From Cryptomeria japonica (lineage: Eukaryota; Streptophyta; Pinopsida; Cupressales; Cupressaceae): DNA of 64,000 bases. The first letter of the stretch is position 1; every line of letters begins with the position of its first letter. The position numbers were made by a program, and so were the translations under genes. The notes beneath the pieces were generated by a model. It worked only from the letters and a program-made list of their open reading frames with translations. It made no database searches and was not told the DNA's origin. Location: NCBI RefSeq assembly GCF_030272615.1, contig NW_026729294.1, positions 48,330 to 112,329 of the forward strand, read 5' to 3'. Positions 33,780-45,085 of this stretch are shown one piece after another.

Positions 33780-34220
33780 TTTTTCAAGTCAAGTTTTTCA
33801 CTTGATTTTATTATCTTGGGATTTTTTCATTTTCTTGTGATTGGACTATCTTTGTATTTTTTTTTTAATAATCATAATTGTTAAAATGGGTTTTTCATTT
33901 ATTGTAGAGGGGGAATTATTGTTGTTTCCTCATAACCCTCTTGCCATTCGGACTTCGCTCTTCACTCTTTTGTTGTTGTCATGGTTCACGAATTTGCCAA
34001 ATTTTTTCAAGTCAGGTTTCTCACTTGATTTTATTATCTTAAGAGTTTTTTATTTTCATGTGATGGGATTATCTTTGTATTTTTTTATTAACCATAATTG
34101 TTAAAATGGGCTTTTCAGTTATTCTACAGAGGGGGAATTATTGATGTTTCCTCATAATCCTCTTACTGATTCTAATTTGTTTCTTCACTCTTTAGAGTTG
34201 ATAAGTCATAGTTTTGATTC
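33780..34220 (+). repeat. Tandem duplication, about 220-bp unit
   Basis: TTTTCAAGTCARGTTTYTCA, TGATTTTATTATCTT, CATAATTGTTAAAATGGG and GGGGGAATTATTG each occur twice with offsets of 220-223 bp. The unit lies at the edge of the LTR-element remnant. Confidence 0.8.
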
Positions 34221-34770
34221 TTTTGAGGTTTTTGTAAACATGATGAGGTTGTAGATGCTTCAAAGCTTTTTAATTCCTCATCAAAGGTAGTTGATTCACC
34301 TTCACTAGAGACTTCCATGATTCCCAATTTATAGGATTTCCATTCTTTTCTTGATTGAGATTATTAATTCCCAAATATGGCTTCTTTGCTTGTGGAATCT
34401 CACATTTTAAATTTGGAGGACACTTTTGAGGGTTTGTGTTTCCTATTTTATGATAGCCATGATACAATTATTGTCACATTTGGATTTTGCTTCCTAATTC
34501 CTATCTAGAATGGGAAGTGTTCCTGCATTTGTACTTGTTTTATCTTCTTCCAAAGGGGAGCAATATTGTTTGTAGGCATTGGACTATGTTTTGTCTTCAA
34601 GCACTTATCATTCTTACAGGGCATTGTTCACTATGGGGGGCTATGTTGTCTCCTTTCTTCCTTCCTATGAGGGGATACTTGATTGTATATACATGAAGTA
34701 TGTTGATCTTCGGGGATGTGATTGGGTCTTTCATCCATAGGTCTAATAGTTCAAATATTCCTGCATGTTG

Positions 34771-35784
34771 AAAGGAAAAATCTCTAGGTTCTAGACAGTA
34801 GTTGTTCAAATCATATGGCTGGAGATAAGAAGAAATTCACTAAGTTTGAGGATTGGAATGGAGACTCAGTGAGATTTGGAGATAATTATTTCATTAAGAT
34901 AAAAGGTAAGGGTACGTTGAACATAGATGGTAAACTAAAAGCTCACAATGTGTATTATATGGAAGGATTAAAACATAACCTATTAAGTGTCAGCCAAATG
35001 TGTGATAGAGGATATAACTTTACTTTTGACTCAAAAGGCTGTGAAATCCGAAAAGAGAGAAATTGCCATTTAGTTGTAGAGGGAAGAAGAATAGATGAAA
35101 ATGTATATAATTTGAAGGAATGCTTTGAATCTCAGTGCATGATGGGTCAATTTTATGAAGGTTGGTTGTGGCATAGAAGGCTAGGACACATTAATTTTGA
35201 CAACTTGGTTAAGGTGAGAATGAAAGGATATGTAAGGCACATTCCTCGGATTATCAAGCCAACAAATACCATATGTGATTAATGAAAAAGAGGAAAGAAA
35301 ACTAAAGTAAGCTTCAAGACCAAGGAGTACTCTACTACTAGGCCTTTGGAACTTGTACATACCAAATTATATCATCCAACCAAAACAAGAGCACTCAATG
35401 GTGAGAAATATTTTATGCCGCTCATTGAATATTTCTCAAGGATGACACGGGTCACCTTTCTTCAAGACAAGTCACAAGAATTTGAAATATTTGAAATCTT
35501 TAGGAAGATGGTTGAAAATGAAACTGGATATAAACTGTGGTGTTTGAGATTAAACCAAGGAGGAGAGTTCATATCAAATGAATTTGAATATTATTGTGAA
35601 AGGCATAGAATTAAGAGACAAAATTTATCTCCTAAAACACCAGAACAAAATGGTGTTGTAGAAATAAAAAATGAGACACTTAAGGAGATGGGCAAGAACT
35701 ATGTTGAATGAATAAAATCTGCCTAATGTATATTGAAAGGAAGTAGTCCACATAGTAGTATATACCTTAAACAGGGTTCAGTTA
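34771..35784 (+). pseudogene. Copia pol remnant: protease end, zinc region and integrase
   Basis: The frame begins LDSSCSNHMAGD, a decayed form of the usual LDSGCSNHM. It continues LKHNLLSVSQMCDRGYNFTF (GAG-pre-integrase) and WHRRLGHINFDNLVKV, where the HHCC zinc motif has lost its second cysteine to a stop (ICD-stop). Integrase core follows from 35,346. The first catalytic Asp is Lys (HTKLYHP for the usual H.DL.GP) near 35,364, the second is Asn (LRLNQGGEF for LRSDNGGEF) near 35,553, and only the Glu survives (EQNGVVEIKN). Integrase activity would be lost. Confidence 0.85.
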
Positions 35785-37080
35785 AGGGTGAACAATAAGA
35801 TGACTCCATATGAGCTATGGTATGACAAGAAACCCTCAATCAAATACTTCAAAGCATTTGGTAGTAAATATTTTATCAAAAGAGATGACGATGGTCTAGG
35901 TAGCTTTGAATCAAGATGTGATGAAGGAATCTTCTTGGGGTGCTTGACTCATAGCAAGACCTATAAGTATTTCAACTAAAGGCTAAAGAGAGTAGTTGAA
36001 AGTGTATATGTGAAAGTGGATGAGGATTTGCATAAAGGAAAGAAAAACACAGCAAATCAAATTGAAGAACCTTATGTTGAAAATGAAGAGCAATATGAAA
36101 GTGAAGAAGTACCAAACAAGGTTCTAAATAAATATGTTCAAAAGAACCATCCTAAGGATAAGATTATTGGCAACATGAATGAGGGTGTGCAAACTAGAAG
36201 AAGACATGCAAGAAATAATGAACAAGTGAATTTACGCCTTATGACTGAAATGGAGACAAGAAATTATAGTGAGGCCAGCAAGTCTGAAAAGTGGATGAAA
36301 GCAATGGAGGAAGAGTTACATCAGAATGAGAAGAACAAAAAATGGGAATTAGTTCCAAGACTAGTTGATAAAAATTTTATTGGAACTAAATGGGTCTATA
36401 TTAACAAAATGAGTAAGAAGGCAAGATCATAAGGAACAAAGAAAAACTTGTATGCAAGGGATACTCTCAAGTTGATGGGATGGACTTTGAGGAGACATTT
36501 GCACCATTGCAAGACTTGAAGAAATTATAGTTTTATGGCATTTTCAGCATACAAGGGATATAAAGTATATCAAATGGATATCAAATCTCATTTCTTAAAT
36601 GGAAATCTTGAAGAAGAGGTATACATAGAGCAACCTGAAGGATTTTAGCTACATAAAGATGCGAACTTTCTATGGTCTAAAGAAGGAACCTAGAGCATGG
36701 TATTCTAGGTTGGATAAGTACTTACATCAGAAAGGATTTAAGAAGGGGTGTGTTGATAGAAATTTGTACATCAAATCAAATGGCAATCTTATGATCATAG
36801 TGGTTTTTTTATGTTGATGGCATTATCTTTGCAGGTAACAAGGATGCCCTATGTAAGGAATTTGTTGATCAAATGCAGTCTGAATTTGAAATGTCTTTGC
36901 TTGGTGAAATGTCATATTTTTTTGGTTTGCATATTTATTAGTAGGTAAAGGTATATTTATACCACAAACCAAGTATGCCAAAGATATGTTAAAGAAATTT
37001 TAAATGGAGAACAACAAGCTAGTTAGTACCCCCCATGATGAGAGGATGATAACTTAGCAAGGATGATGAGTCACCTAATA
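35785..37080 (+). pseudogene. Copia pol remnant: integrase C-terminus and reverse transcriptase
   Basis: MTPYELWYDKKPSIKYFKAF (35,800) is the usual integrase-to-RT linker. RT begins WMKAMEEELHQNEKNKKWEL and KNFIGTKWVYINKM, then a frameshift near 36,425 leads to [20 protein letters not shown]. The motif A equivalent YQMDIKSHFLNG is present near 36,570. The catalytic YVDD box reads YVDG (36,810-36,821), so the RT is dead independently of the stops and frameshifts. Confidence 0.85.
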
Positions 37081-37800
37081 TGGATCCAACTTTATATAGA
37101 TTAATGGTTGGTATTTTGTTATATCTAACAACATCAAGGCCGGATATAGTTCAAGAAGTATGCATGGTTGCAAGATTCTAAGAATCTCCTAAGAAATCAC
37201 ATGTCAATGCAGTAAGGAGAATATTTAAGTATCTGAAAGGAACACTTAATTATGGCTTATGCTATCCAAAGAAATGAGATTTTGCCTTACAAGCCTATAC
37301 AGATGTTGATTGGGAAAGATGTGTAGATGACAAGAAGAGCACCAGTGCTAGAGCTTTCTTCCTTGGAGACATGTTAGTATCATGGCACAACAAGAAGCAA
37401 GAATCCATTTCATTATCAATAGTTGAAGTGGAGTATATTGCAACTGCCATATGTTGCTCCCAAGTATTATGGATGAAGTAAACACTAAAGGATATTAAGG
37501 TAGAATTTTTAGACCCTATTGCTATTATGTGTGATAATTCTAGCTCCATAAATATCTCAAAGAACCCTATCATGCATTGTAGGACAAATAACATAGCAAT
37601 CAAGTATCATTTTCTTAAGGAAAAAGGTTGCAGAGAAAGAAGTCAAGGTAGAATATGTAAGCACTACTGAGCAAGTACTTGGCATCTTCACTAAGCCTTT
37701 TCCAAAGGACTCATTTGAATATCTGAGACTCAAATTGGGCATTGTCCCACCTTCATTTATCACTTAAGAATTTTATCAGGATTATGGTTTAGGGGGAGCA
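37081..37800 (+). pseudogene. Copia pol remnant: RNase H and C-terminus
   Basis: Family peptides are seen in order: YTDVDWERCVDDKKSTSA (normally Y.DADWAG...D.KSTSG), SLSIVEVEYIATA, MCDNSSSINISKNPIMHCRT and AIKYHFLKEK, with stops and a frameshift near 37,620. Acidic RNase H residues are still visible. The reading decays near 37,780. Confidence 0.85.
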
Positions 37801-38259
37801 TACTATTTTATTATCTTCATCCTTGAACCTCATGCTTGTTCTCAAGGGGAGATCTAAACTTTGTTTAAGCAGTATTGGCACTATGTTTTATATTGTAATA
37901 ATGTTTCATCTTGCTTAGCTCTACAATGTCACAGGTTGAGTATGCATGTATCAAGCAGAATATTAGTCTATTTGCTTCTCTGATGGAGTAAAATTGATAT
38001 GTTATCACAAGGGGAGAAGTGATGTGTTTCAGTTACATAATGCAAAATTAGCATAGGTTGAGAATTTTCTATAGCAGTATGAGAGACTATGTGTAGGTTG
38101 AACATCTCCAGTAGAAGAATATAGTCTAAGAGGGAGTTATTTGGTATCATGTGCTAAATGGAAGTCACTTTGCATATCAGATGAATTAATTACAGGGAGG
38201 AAGATCCTTTGCCATTTTTGTCAAAGACAGGGAAGGATTCTGAATATTGACATCAATGC

Positions 38260-38272
38260 CAAAGGGGGAGAT
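38260..38272 (+). promoter_or_regulatory. Polypurine tract of copia element
   Basis: CAAAGGGGGAGAT lies directly before the TGTTGG start of the 3' LTR, the expected primer site for plus-strand synthesis. Confidence 0.85.
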
Positions 38273-41212
38273 TGTTGGCATAATGTTGTCATTCATGTCA
38301 ACTAGGTTAAGTTGTAGGTTGCACTTCCAAATGGTAGAAAGATTAAAAGCATAAATAATGGACTGCACAAGTGAAATTATATGTTGCAAAGATGAAAATG
38401 GTGTGGCATCATTATTTTGAACTGGCCTCATGTCATGTTTGGTCCATCGAATTTGATATATTCTTGTTGCGGTTGAAAAATGTGGAAAATCCATGTGGTT
38501 ACACTTTTTTTGGTGAGATAGTGTTTTTGTCTCATCAACATGTTCCTTTGTCAATGAGACATGGTCCATTAGTAAGAGAGTTCTTCTCTCTTATTGGCCC
38601 TTATAATTTATGCCGACAATCTTCCCTATTTCTGTGTGACCAAAATCTGGTCCTAGCAACATGGTTTTCTCTTTGGTGAGACCTTGCTTTTCGACAAGAT
38701 TCACTTCATTCTTTGGCAGCCTTTAGTGTCTTGGAGATATACTCTCCCTTTGGTGAGGCCTTAGCTGGGCCCACCTTGCCCAAAGGTTTACAAGTATCCA
38801 CGTGTCAATAGTGGTCTGGTGTGCTCAGGAGGTGTTGTGTCAAGTGGGCTGCCAGTCATCCTTTGTGCTCTGCAGATATTCAGATGGTGACCGATCATTG
38901 GTCCACTTGGTCCACCTTGGCAGTGATGTGTTCTTGTGGGGCCCGTCGGTATTTTGGTGTAAGGAGGTATTTTATTGTTTTGCAATCAAACTTCTGGTTG
39001 ACGTTTGGCCCCTTACGGAACAACGAAAAGATGTCTTGACTACATGTGGGACCTGTTCTTTTATGCACTCAAAGGTTTTCCCCATTTCATGACTAAATGG
39101 TTCAAAAGGTGATTATAGTTTGCAAAACTATGAAAAGAGAAATCGGACCATGGAGTGAACAAAAGATATTGTGATGATGGTTCAATGGTGGTTTTCGCCA
39201 TTTCTCGACAGTGACTACCAAAGATAGTAAACTGCTTGTGAAACAAAGATGAAAGCTAAGTGTTTTCACTGGGTCACAAGTCAAACCTTCTAGTTGACCC
39301 GACCTATTATGGAACTACAAAAGGCTTAAGGATTTTGCTATTTCATGGAAATGACTGCTAGAATGATTGAGCTGCCAAAGATTTAGTGAAAGTTTATAGG
39401 TCAATATGACCTTTAAATCTATTAGCGATAAAAACCTACTTGTGGGTTTTGACCAAATTTGAATATTTTAACAACGTGTTTGCATGTCAATAAGAAAAAT
39501 GATCCACGAAGTAGGTGACCAAGTTTGACCAGATAATTTGGATGACAAATATGAAGACAAATGATCATTCAGGTGTTCAAAAGGCAATTCATATATATAG
39601 AATTTGGTGTTCATGATGCGCTTAAATGAAGTGGTTGTCAATATAATCAAATGAGGTTGATAAAGGATGGAGAATGCATTAATGGCATCTATCTTTAAAA
39701 ACTACAAAAAGGGAAATGCAACCATGGAGTGAATAAAAGATGTTGTGATGAGGGTTAAATGGCGGTTTTTGCCATTTCTTGACAGTGACCGCCAAAGATA
39801 GTAAACTGCTCATGAAATGGAGATGAAAGCTAAGTATTTTCACTGGGTCACAAATCAAACCTTCTAGTTGACCCAACCCATTGTGGAACTACAAAAGGCT
39901 TAAGGCTTTCACAATTTCATGGAGATGACTGCTAGAATGATTTAGCTACCAAAAATTTAGTGAAGGGTTTTAGGTCAATATGACCTTTAAATCTCTTAGC
40001 GATAAAAACCTACTTGTGGGTTTTGACCAGATGTGAATATTTTAACAGCACGTCTGAATTTCGATAAGCAAAATGATCCACAAAGTAGTTGACCAAGTTT
40101 GACCATATGATTTGGATGACAAATATGAAGACATGTGATCATTCAGGTGTTCAAAAGGCAATTCAAATATGCAGAATTCGGTGTTCATGATGCGCTTAAA
40201 TGAAGTGGTTGTCAATCTAATCAAACAAGGTTGATAAAGGATGGAGAATGCATTAGTGGCATCTATGTTGCAAATTAGTGTGTTCCTTGATATGATTGAT
40301 AGAGAGAATATCGGATCTTATGGGCAAATGAAAATTACTAATTTTAGCAATCTTAGTACAGAGAATGATCAAGAGACAGGGAGGATGCATTTAATATGGG
40401 TGGCTAATCTGTGAACACTTTTAGGATAGAGAATAAAATCTTCAGCAGTAAAGATCTCCAAGATGAAAAAAATGAATAAAATATTTGAATTCTACTTAGA
40501 GGGAAAAAAAAAAATTCTATTTGAAAAAGGAAGGAGTTGATGAGATTTGATAGGGGTAGTTAAGGTACGTTGGCTTAGATCAAGGTGCCTATCGAATCAA
40601 AAGGTAAGAAGAGAATTTAGAAAAGTGTTCATAGTTGGAGAGAAGATAAGAGTGATTTCAGTAGAGAAAGAGAGAGAGAGAGAATTTAGCAGAGCTGGAG
40701 AATTAAGAAGACCAAAAAGATAGAGATCAAAGATAGTAGAACAGAGCTAGAAAATATTAGAGTGATGATCAGAGAGAAAGTGTAGAGCCTAGAAGGCTAG
40801 GAAGAAAGTAACAAAGCAGTTGAGTGTGTATATCAATCAAATTTGTGTTACAAGAACTCACTTGCGACAAGGTATTTCATTATAATCATTTGTCTCTTTG
40901 AGTCATTGTAATTTTCTGAGTGGGTGCTCAAAGAAAGGGTAGGTGCTCAAAATTCAAGGGTTGGTGCCCCAAAATATATTGTAATCAAATTATCTTTTGT
41001 GAGTTTGGATTGGAGCAGTAGACTCCAACAACTATTCTGACTGAGGTTTTTCCCACATTAGGTTTTCCTCATAAATCCCTATGTTATGTGATCTATTTTT
41101 GTGTCTGTGTATTCTCTTAATCTATTTGTATTCTCATTTGTGTTTGCATACCTTAATTTGGAATTTTAGAATATCACTAATTCACCCCCCCAGTGATCAC
41201 TTGTGTTCTTCA
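38273..41212 (+). repeat. 3' LTR of copia element (about 2.9 kb including duplication)
   Basis: It starts TGTTGGCATAATGTTGTCAT after the polypurine tract. The likely end is near 41,212, after a typical U5-like sequence (TTTTTCCCACATTAGGTTTT near 41,047, then AATTCACCCCCCCAGTG near 41,179 and TGTTCTTCA). The right end is an estimate because no 5' LTR exists to align. Removing the 574-bp internal duplication leaves about 2.4 kb. A (GA)n run lies near 40,668-40,682. Short open frames inside are not genes. Confidence 0.65.
39118..40265 (+). repeat. 574-bp tandem duplication inside copia 3' LTR
   Basis: CCATGGAGTGAA at 39,148 recurs at 39,722, and GGTTGATAAAGGATGGAGAA at 39,655 recurs at 40,229, both at an offset of exactly 574 bp. 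Similarity runs throughout the two units with scattered substitutions. Confidence 0.9.
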
Positions 41213-41909
41213 TTATTTATGGTCAATCTTCTTTCTTTGTGTCTTGTTTTAGTTTATATTTGTTGGTGGGTTTTGGTTTTTTTATAATTTGTCGTATCCT
41301 AGTTTTTTGTAGTTTTATAAGTCTTTATGTAGGGTATTCTCACTCCTTGTGAGACCTCTTTTGTGTGTTGCATGGTTATTATGTGAGGGTTCGGTCCCCT
41401 TCCTGCTTTATCCAATCTAAACAATAAGTCATTATAATGACACATTTTAAAAATATGTAAAAGTTAAATTATACAACACGACATATGCATTCAAAATTTA
41501 ATTAAATGGTTTTGAGAGCTTTTGAAACTCCTCTAATTGTATTAAAATTTTATAAAATAAAAAATAATGATCAATGGAAGAGAAATCAAAGACCTACCTC
41601 AAGTTTTTGCAAAAGTTAATATGTGCAACACTTCACACATGCTAAATGATCCCACTTAGATTCCAAACCTAATGATTTAAATACCACTATATTACCTTCA
41701 CAATTTCTTGCCCAATCACCAAAACAAGAAAATCAAGAGGAAAGGGTTTTTGCACAACCAAATTTGTTCCCATGAATAAAAATTATGAAAAATTTGTTTC
41801 ATTTTGACTATTTATCTCTTTCCAAAAATATTAATGAAAAGAACATAGATTATTTTTTGTTTCTTTTAATTATATTTAACTGTGATTTCACTGAAGTTAT
41901 ATGAAATAT
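41213..41909. other. No recognised feature
   Basis: AT-rich sequence between the copia LTR and segmental duplicate B, with no coding or repeat structure visible. Confidence 0.45.
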
Positions 41910-42944
41910 TTAAATATATAATAAGTTAATATCATGTTTTAAATTAAATCTATAAAAGCTTACTTTTCCAATTTAATCGATGGTAAACTTGAATTTAAGT
42001 AAAATATTAAATCATGCATTCACTAGGCTTTCACAATGGCTAGGTTTTTTAGAATTATACCAATGATGATATTTTGGTCATCATTGGTTAATATAATGGG
42101 AAATTATATTCGAATCAATTACCATGAGTAACAAAAAATACTTGCAACTAATGTAATATCTCCGTTATAACCATCATCTAGGAATAACTCATAATTGAAA
42201 ATAAAGAGGAAGGATACCCTATACTTGCATGTTTAGTACTGCATCAAGTGTACATGTGCATGTACATAATAGTCAGAGCCCATACAATTCTCATATGAGA
42301 TGCACCATCATAAAAATGGAGAGCACCAAGAATACATGTGCATAATTCATGGAAAATAACAAAATAATAAAGATAACATAAAAATACTATGATTGTCCCA
42401 TAAAATACAGTGAATAGTAGTGTAAATACAAAAGGAATGGTAATATGAATAATTCTTAGTTAAAGTATACAAGTATCAATATACAAATCAAGTCCAAAAT
42501 ATAACAAACAAGGTATAACGCTAAGAGACATTACATTGTGTATGCAAGACACAATTCTAGCTATTAGTTTAACTTTGAAAAACAACAATCCTATTGGAAA
42601 CCTACAATTCTAACTTTAAAACATGTGATCTTGGGCATATGTTTACCTAGTGAAATTTTCAAGAAGAATTTGGGTAAGGAGTATTGTGACACCTCTGAGC
42701 TAGGCTATGAAAGTGTATTGCCATGCTCTTTATACCTTGGACATGCCTTTTAACAATATTAACAATGATAAAGAGAATAAGTGGGGAAGGAAGTAGATTC
42801 TTATCTATATCTTATAGATTATGGTGGATTTTGTTGGTTTGATTCTTTATTTTTTTATTTGTGTCCATGTGAATTATATCTCAAACTTTATGTTAAAATG
42901 CATAAAGGTGACAGTGATGATGACTAGTAAGATAAATTGATCTT

Positions 42945-43232
42945 TTGATGACATGTGGTATTAGATGCTTGATGCACTTACAAAAAGGAGAGGAGAGAAT
43001 TGGCAAGCCTGTTAGAAATGTGGAGATGATGGTTGTGGTTGTTATCAGCGAAAGAAGACATAAATTTCTTAAATTTCATGTAGATGACGACACTGCTTAT
43101 GTTCTACTTGGGGTTCATAAGCTTCGGTTGGAGTTCTTTAACGCAATGGCACTTGAGCAAGCTGAAGAGGTGCAATTGGGTAGATTAATGAGGTTGCAGG
43201 GTAGGGTTATTGTTTACAACGCTTAATTGGAG
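42945..43232 (+). pseudogene. Exon-like fragment of unknown gene, copy in block B
   Basis: An open frame from 42,945 reads HKFLKFHVDDDTAYVLLGVH, then EFFNAMALEQAEEVQLGRLM and RLQGRVIVYNA, ending in a stop at 43,226. GAG followed by GTATGG at 43,230-43,238 looks like an exon end and splice donor, at the same place as in block A. It is better preserved than the A copy. The family is not recognised and the upstream start is not fixed. Confidence 0.4.
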
Positions 43233-43940
43233 GTATGGTATTTTTTGATGTGTTTTTAAAACCCAATTGTCTATTTTGCCTTGTCTTTAAAATTACATAT
43301 CTTAAATAATATCAATGTCAACTTTTGATGTTACCTAAACTAAATTGGTTTGCCTGATCTATTCATGTTTGTAGGCAAAATAAATAAAAAATAGGATCAC
43401 CAAAAAATGACTAGTAGCGGAAATTTATAGAAGTAGCAAATTGTATCCCATGATTTCATTTGGAGGAACAATGAATATATGTGTTGGAGATCAATTTTGA
43501 GAAAAGCATTGTGTCTATATTTAAAATTATATTTGATATTACCTACAATTTATAGAGACTTCAGCTAATTGGCTAGCCTAAGATTTGAAAGTTTTGTTAA
43601 AAAATTAGTCAGTTGACAAATATTCCCATTAAAAAATACAAACCTTCACTACTTGTCATAGAAATCGTCACTCTTAAATAATTTGAATCTTTGAAATGAC
43701 CTTGAAGGATGTAATAAGTCACTACGTATTAATGAAATAATAGTTAATTAGAAACAAAATAAAATTGAATGACAAAAATTCCAAGTTCTTTGAGGGTTTG
43801 TCTGTAGGATCTGTCAATGTAACATATCTAATTATAGCCAATTTCTATTGTACTACTCTATTGTAATAAAATAATAATTAAATTATCTTTGAGCGCAATG
43901 ACCATTACATTTAATAATTTGTTTGTTATTTTATTAAATT

Positions 43941-43998
43941 GTGCGTCAATCATGTTGGATACACTTTGCGTTTTAGAATGTATATAATTGATTGATCC
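43941..43998 (+). promoter_or_regulatory. Orphan F-box/Kelch promoter
   Basis: GTGCGTCAATCATGTTGGAT, TTTGCG and GTATATAATTGATTGAT match the blocks upstream of all three F-box/Kelch copies, but no F-box coding sequence follows. Homology to duplicate A breaks just after this block and resumes near 45,104. Confidence 0.7.
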
Positions 43999-44039
43999 AG
44001 GTGGATTTTCACCAAAAAAAAATTAAATGTTCTAGATGC

Positions 44040-44185
44040 TCTAAAAATGAGGCACCCATGTAATTTTTCCAGGTGTATTGGCGGATCTTGTTCCTGTTGT
44101 TAAAATTTGGTAGAAGAGAGATTCGAACTCATAACCTCTCCCTTCTATTTTTACTCTCCACCGCTAGGCTATGCGGATTTCTTTG
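44040..44185 (-). mobile_element. SINE-like module with tRNA-type A and B boxes
   Basis: On the minus strand TAGCCTAGCGG (44,161-44,171) is a perfect RNA polymerase III A box (TRGCNNAGYNGG form), and AGTTCGAATCT (44,120-44,130) is a good B box (GGTTCGANTCC), about 31 bp apart. The arms do not fold into a proper tRNA cloverleaf by eye (weak acceptor and T stems), so a tRNA-derived SINE fits better than a tRNA gene. Its exact ends are not resolved. Confidence 0.5.
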
Positions 44186-44234
44186 AAACGTGAAAACGCA
44201 GCTTCTATTTAAAGAGTATCAAATGCCCTATGAA

Positions 44235-44310
44235 GAAATTATGAAAGGCTGACGGTTTGAACTGCCGACCCCTATCTCCCACATTTTTTTCTCCACTGTT
44301 GTGTCGGCGG
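44235..44310 (-). repeat. Second, degenerate tRNA-like module
   Basis: On the minus strand CCGCCGACACAACAGTGGAG and CAGTTCAAACC have the spacing and order of the module at 44,040-44,185, with a decayed A box and a recognisable B box. Confidence 0.3.
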
Positions 44311-44419
44311 CTACAATATTCCATTTTGTTTGAAGGTTGTGGTGATTCGAAAATAAAGGGGCCTTGAGATAGCCGAAATCCCCTCTATATCTTTATTTCC
44401 AAACAAACGTACCCGATCA

Positions 44420-45085
44420 TAGTAAATATGAACCATGAAATGTAAGGCTCAAAATTATAAGAGCCACTAAATTAAAGGGTTCGGTTTATTTTTAAGATGA
44501 TTATTTTAAAATTAGGGGGAATATCAAATATTACATGTTGTAAATTTGGGAGATATGGTATATTATAAAATATTATTGTTTTAACCCCATTTTAGCATGT
44601 AAAATGGTATAAAAGGGGGTAAGTTGTGAGTTAGAGGGGGTAGTGAATTGAGATTGGAGATAGAAGAGTATTGTGAGAGAAGTGTGAGAGAATTTTTGGA
44701 GAGCTTGTGATAGTGAATTGTTTGTCTCTGTGCATTGGGAGCTTGAAGTCAAGTTTGTTGTACTTGAGAGAGAAGAACATTTGTAATTCATTATCGTCCA
44801 AGGAGACGCGAGGAGACTTTGTAACAGTTGAAGACCTTGTAACCTCTTTCTGGAGCATAATCAAGGATCGGTCACTCCTTTGGAGATGGACTCGGAGACG
44901 TAGCCATTTGGTGAACTCCGTTATCAACTTGTGTTTTGTCCTCTCTTTCCTTTTTCTCTTCTATTCAATCTATCGCTATTTGATTATTATGTTTATTTAA
45001 GCAATTTGATTGTAATTTTAAGACCTTCATTTAATCGTTGTAAGAGTTAACATCTCACATGCAACAGTCATAGATCCTAACATCA
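44420..45085 (+). mobile_element. Solo LTR with 5-bp target-site duplication
   Basis: GATCA at 44,415-44,419 and 45,086-45,090 flank a 666-bp segment; the next base, T, also matches. The segment ends CCTAACATCA. Inside are GGTATAAAAGGGGG (near 44,606), a TATA-box promoter, and GAGATGGACTCGGAGACGTA then GCCATTTGGTGAACTCCGTT, typical of plant LTR-retrotransposon R/U5. The 5' end lacks a clean TG, probably mutated. No internal region is attached, so it is a solo LTR. Confidence 0.6.

Larger units (their letters stand above)
32278..34740 (+). mobile_element. Interrupted internal part of non-autonomous LTR element (related to 46,828-49,475)
   Basis: Segments 32,278-32,600 and about 34,130-34,740 match the interior of the LTR element at 47,698-48,030 and 48,190-48,940 (shared strings include CAGATTTGCTTCA, GGTTCTTCCACAAAGTGA, CCTCATCAAAGGTAGTTGAT and ATGTTTTGTCTTCAAGCACT). 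The intervening 32,600-33,740 is foreign and contains a very AT-rich block. No LTR of this family is found at either side, so it is a headless remnant. Its right end abuts the protease codons of the copia element at 34,771. Confidence 0.75.
34771..41212 (+). mobile_element. Ty1-copia retrotransposon, 5'-truncated, with 3' LTR
   Basis: Domain order protease end, GAG-pre-integrase, integrase, RT, RNase H identifies Ty1-copia (Pseudoviridae-type order). The 5' LTR, PBS, gag and most of the protease are missing: homology starts exactly at the protease active-site region (LDSSCSNHMAGDKKKF, 34,771 on). The 3' end has a polypurine tract and an LTR starting TGTTGGCATAATG. Several stops, frameshifts and catalytic substitutions make it inactive. 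Confidence 0.9.

Noticed and set aside
38371-39092. Open frames of about 100 codons inside the copia LTR
   Set aside because: LTR sequence, not conserved between the tandem units, and no domain.
44040-44185. A functional tRNA gene on the minus strand
   Set aside because: A and B boxes are good but the acceptor and T stems do not pair, so a SINE head is the better reading.
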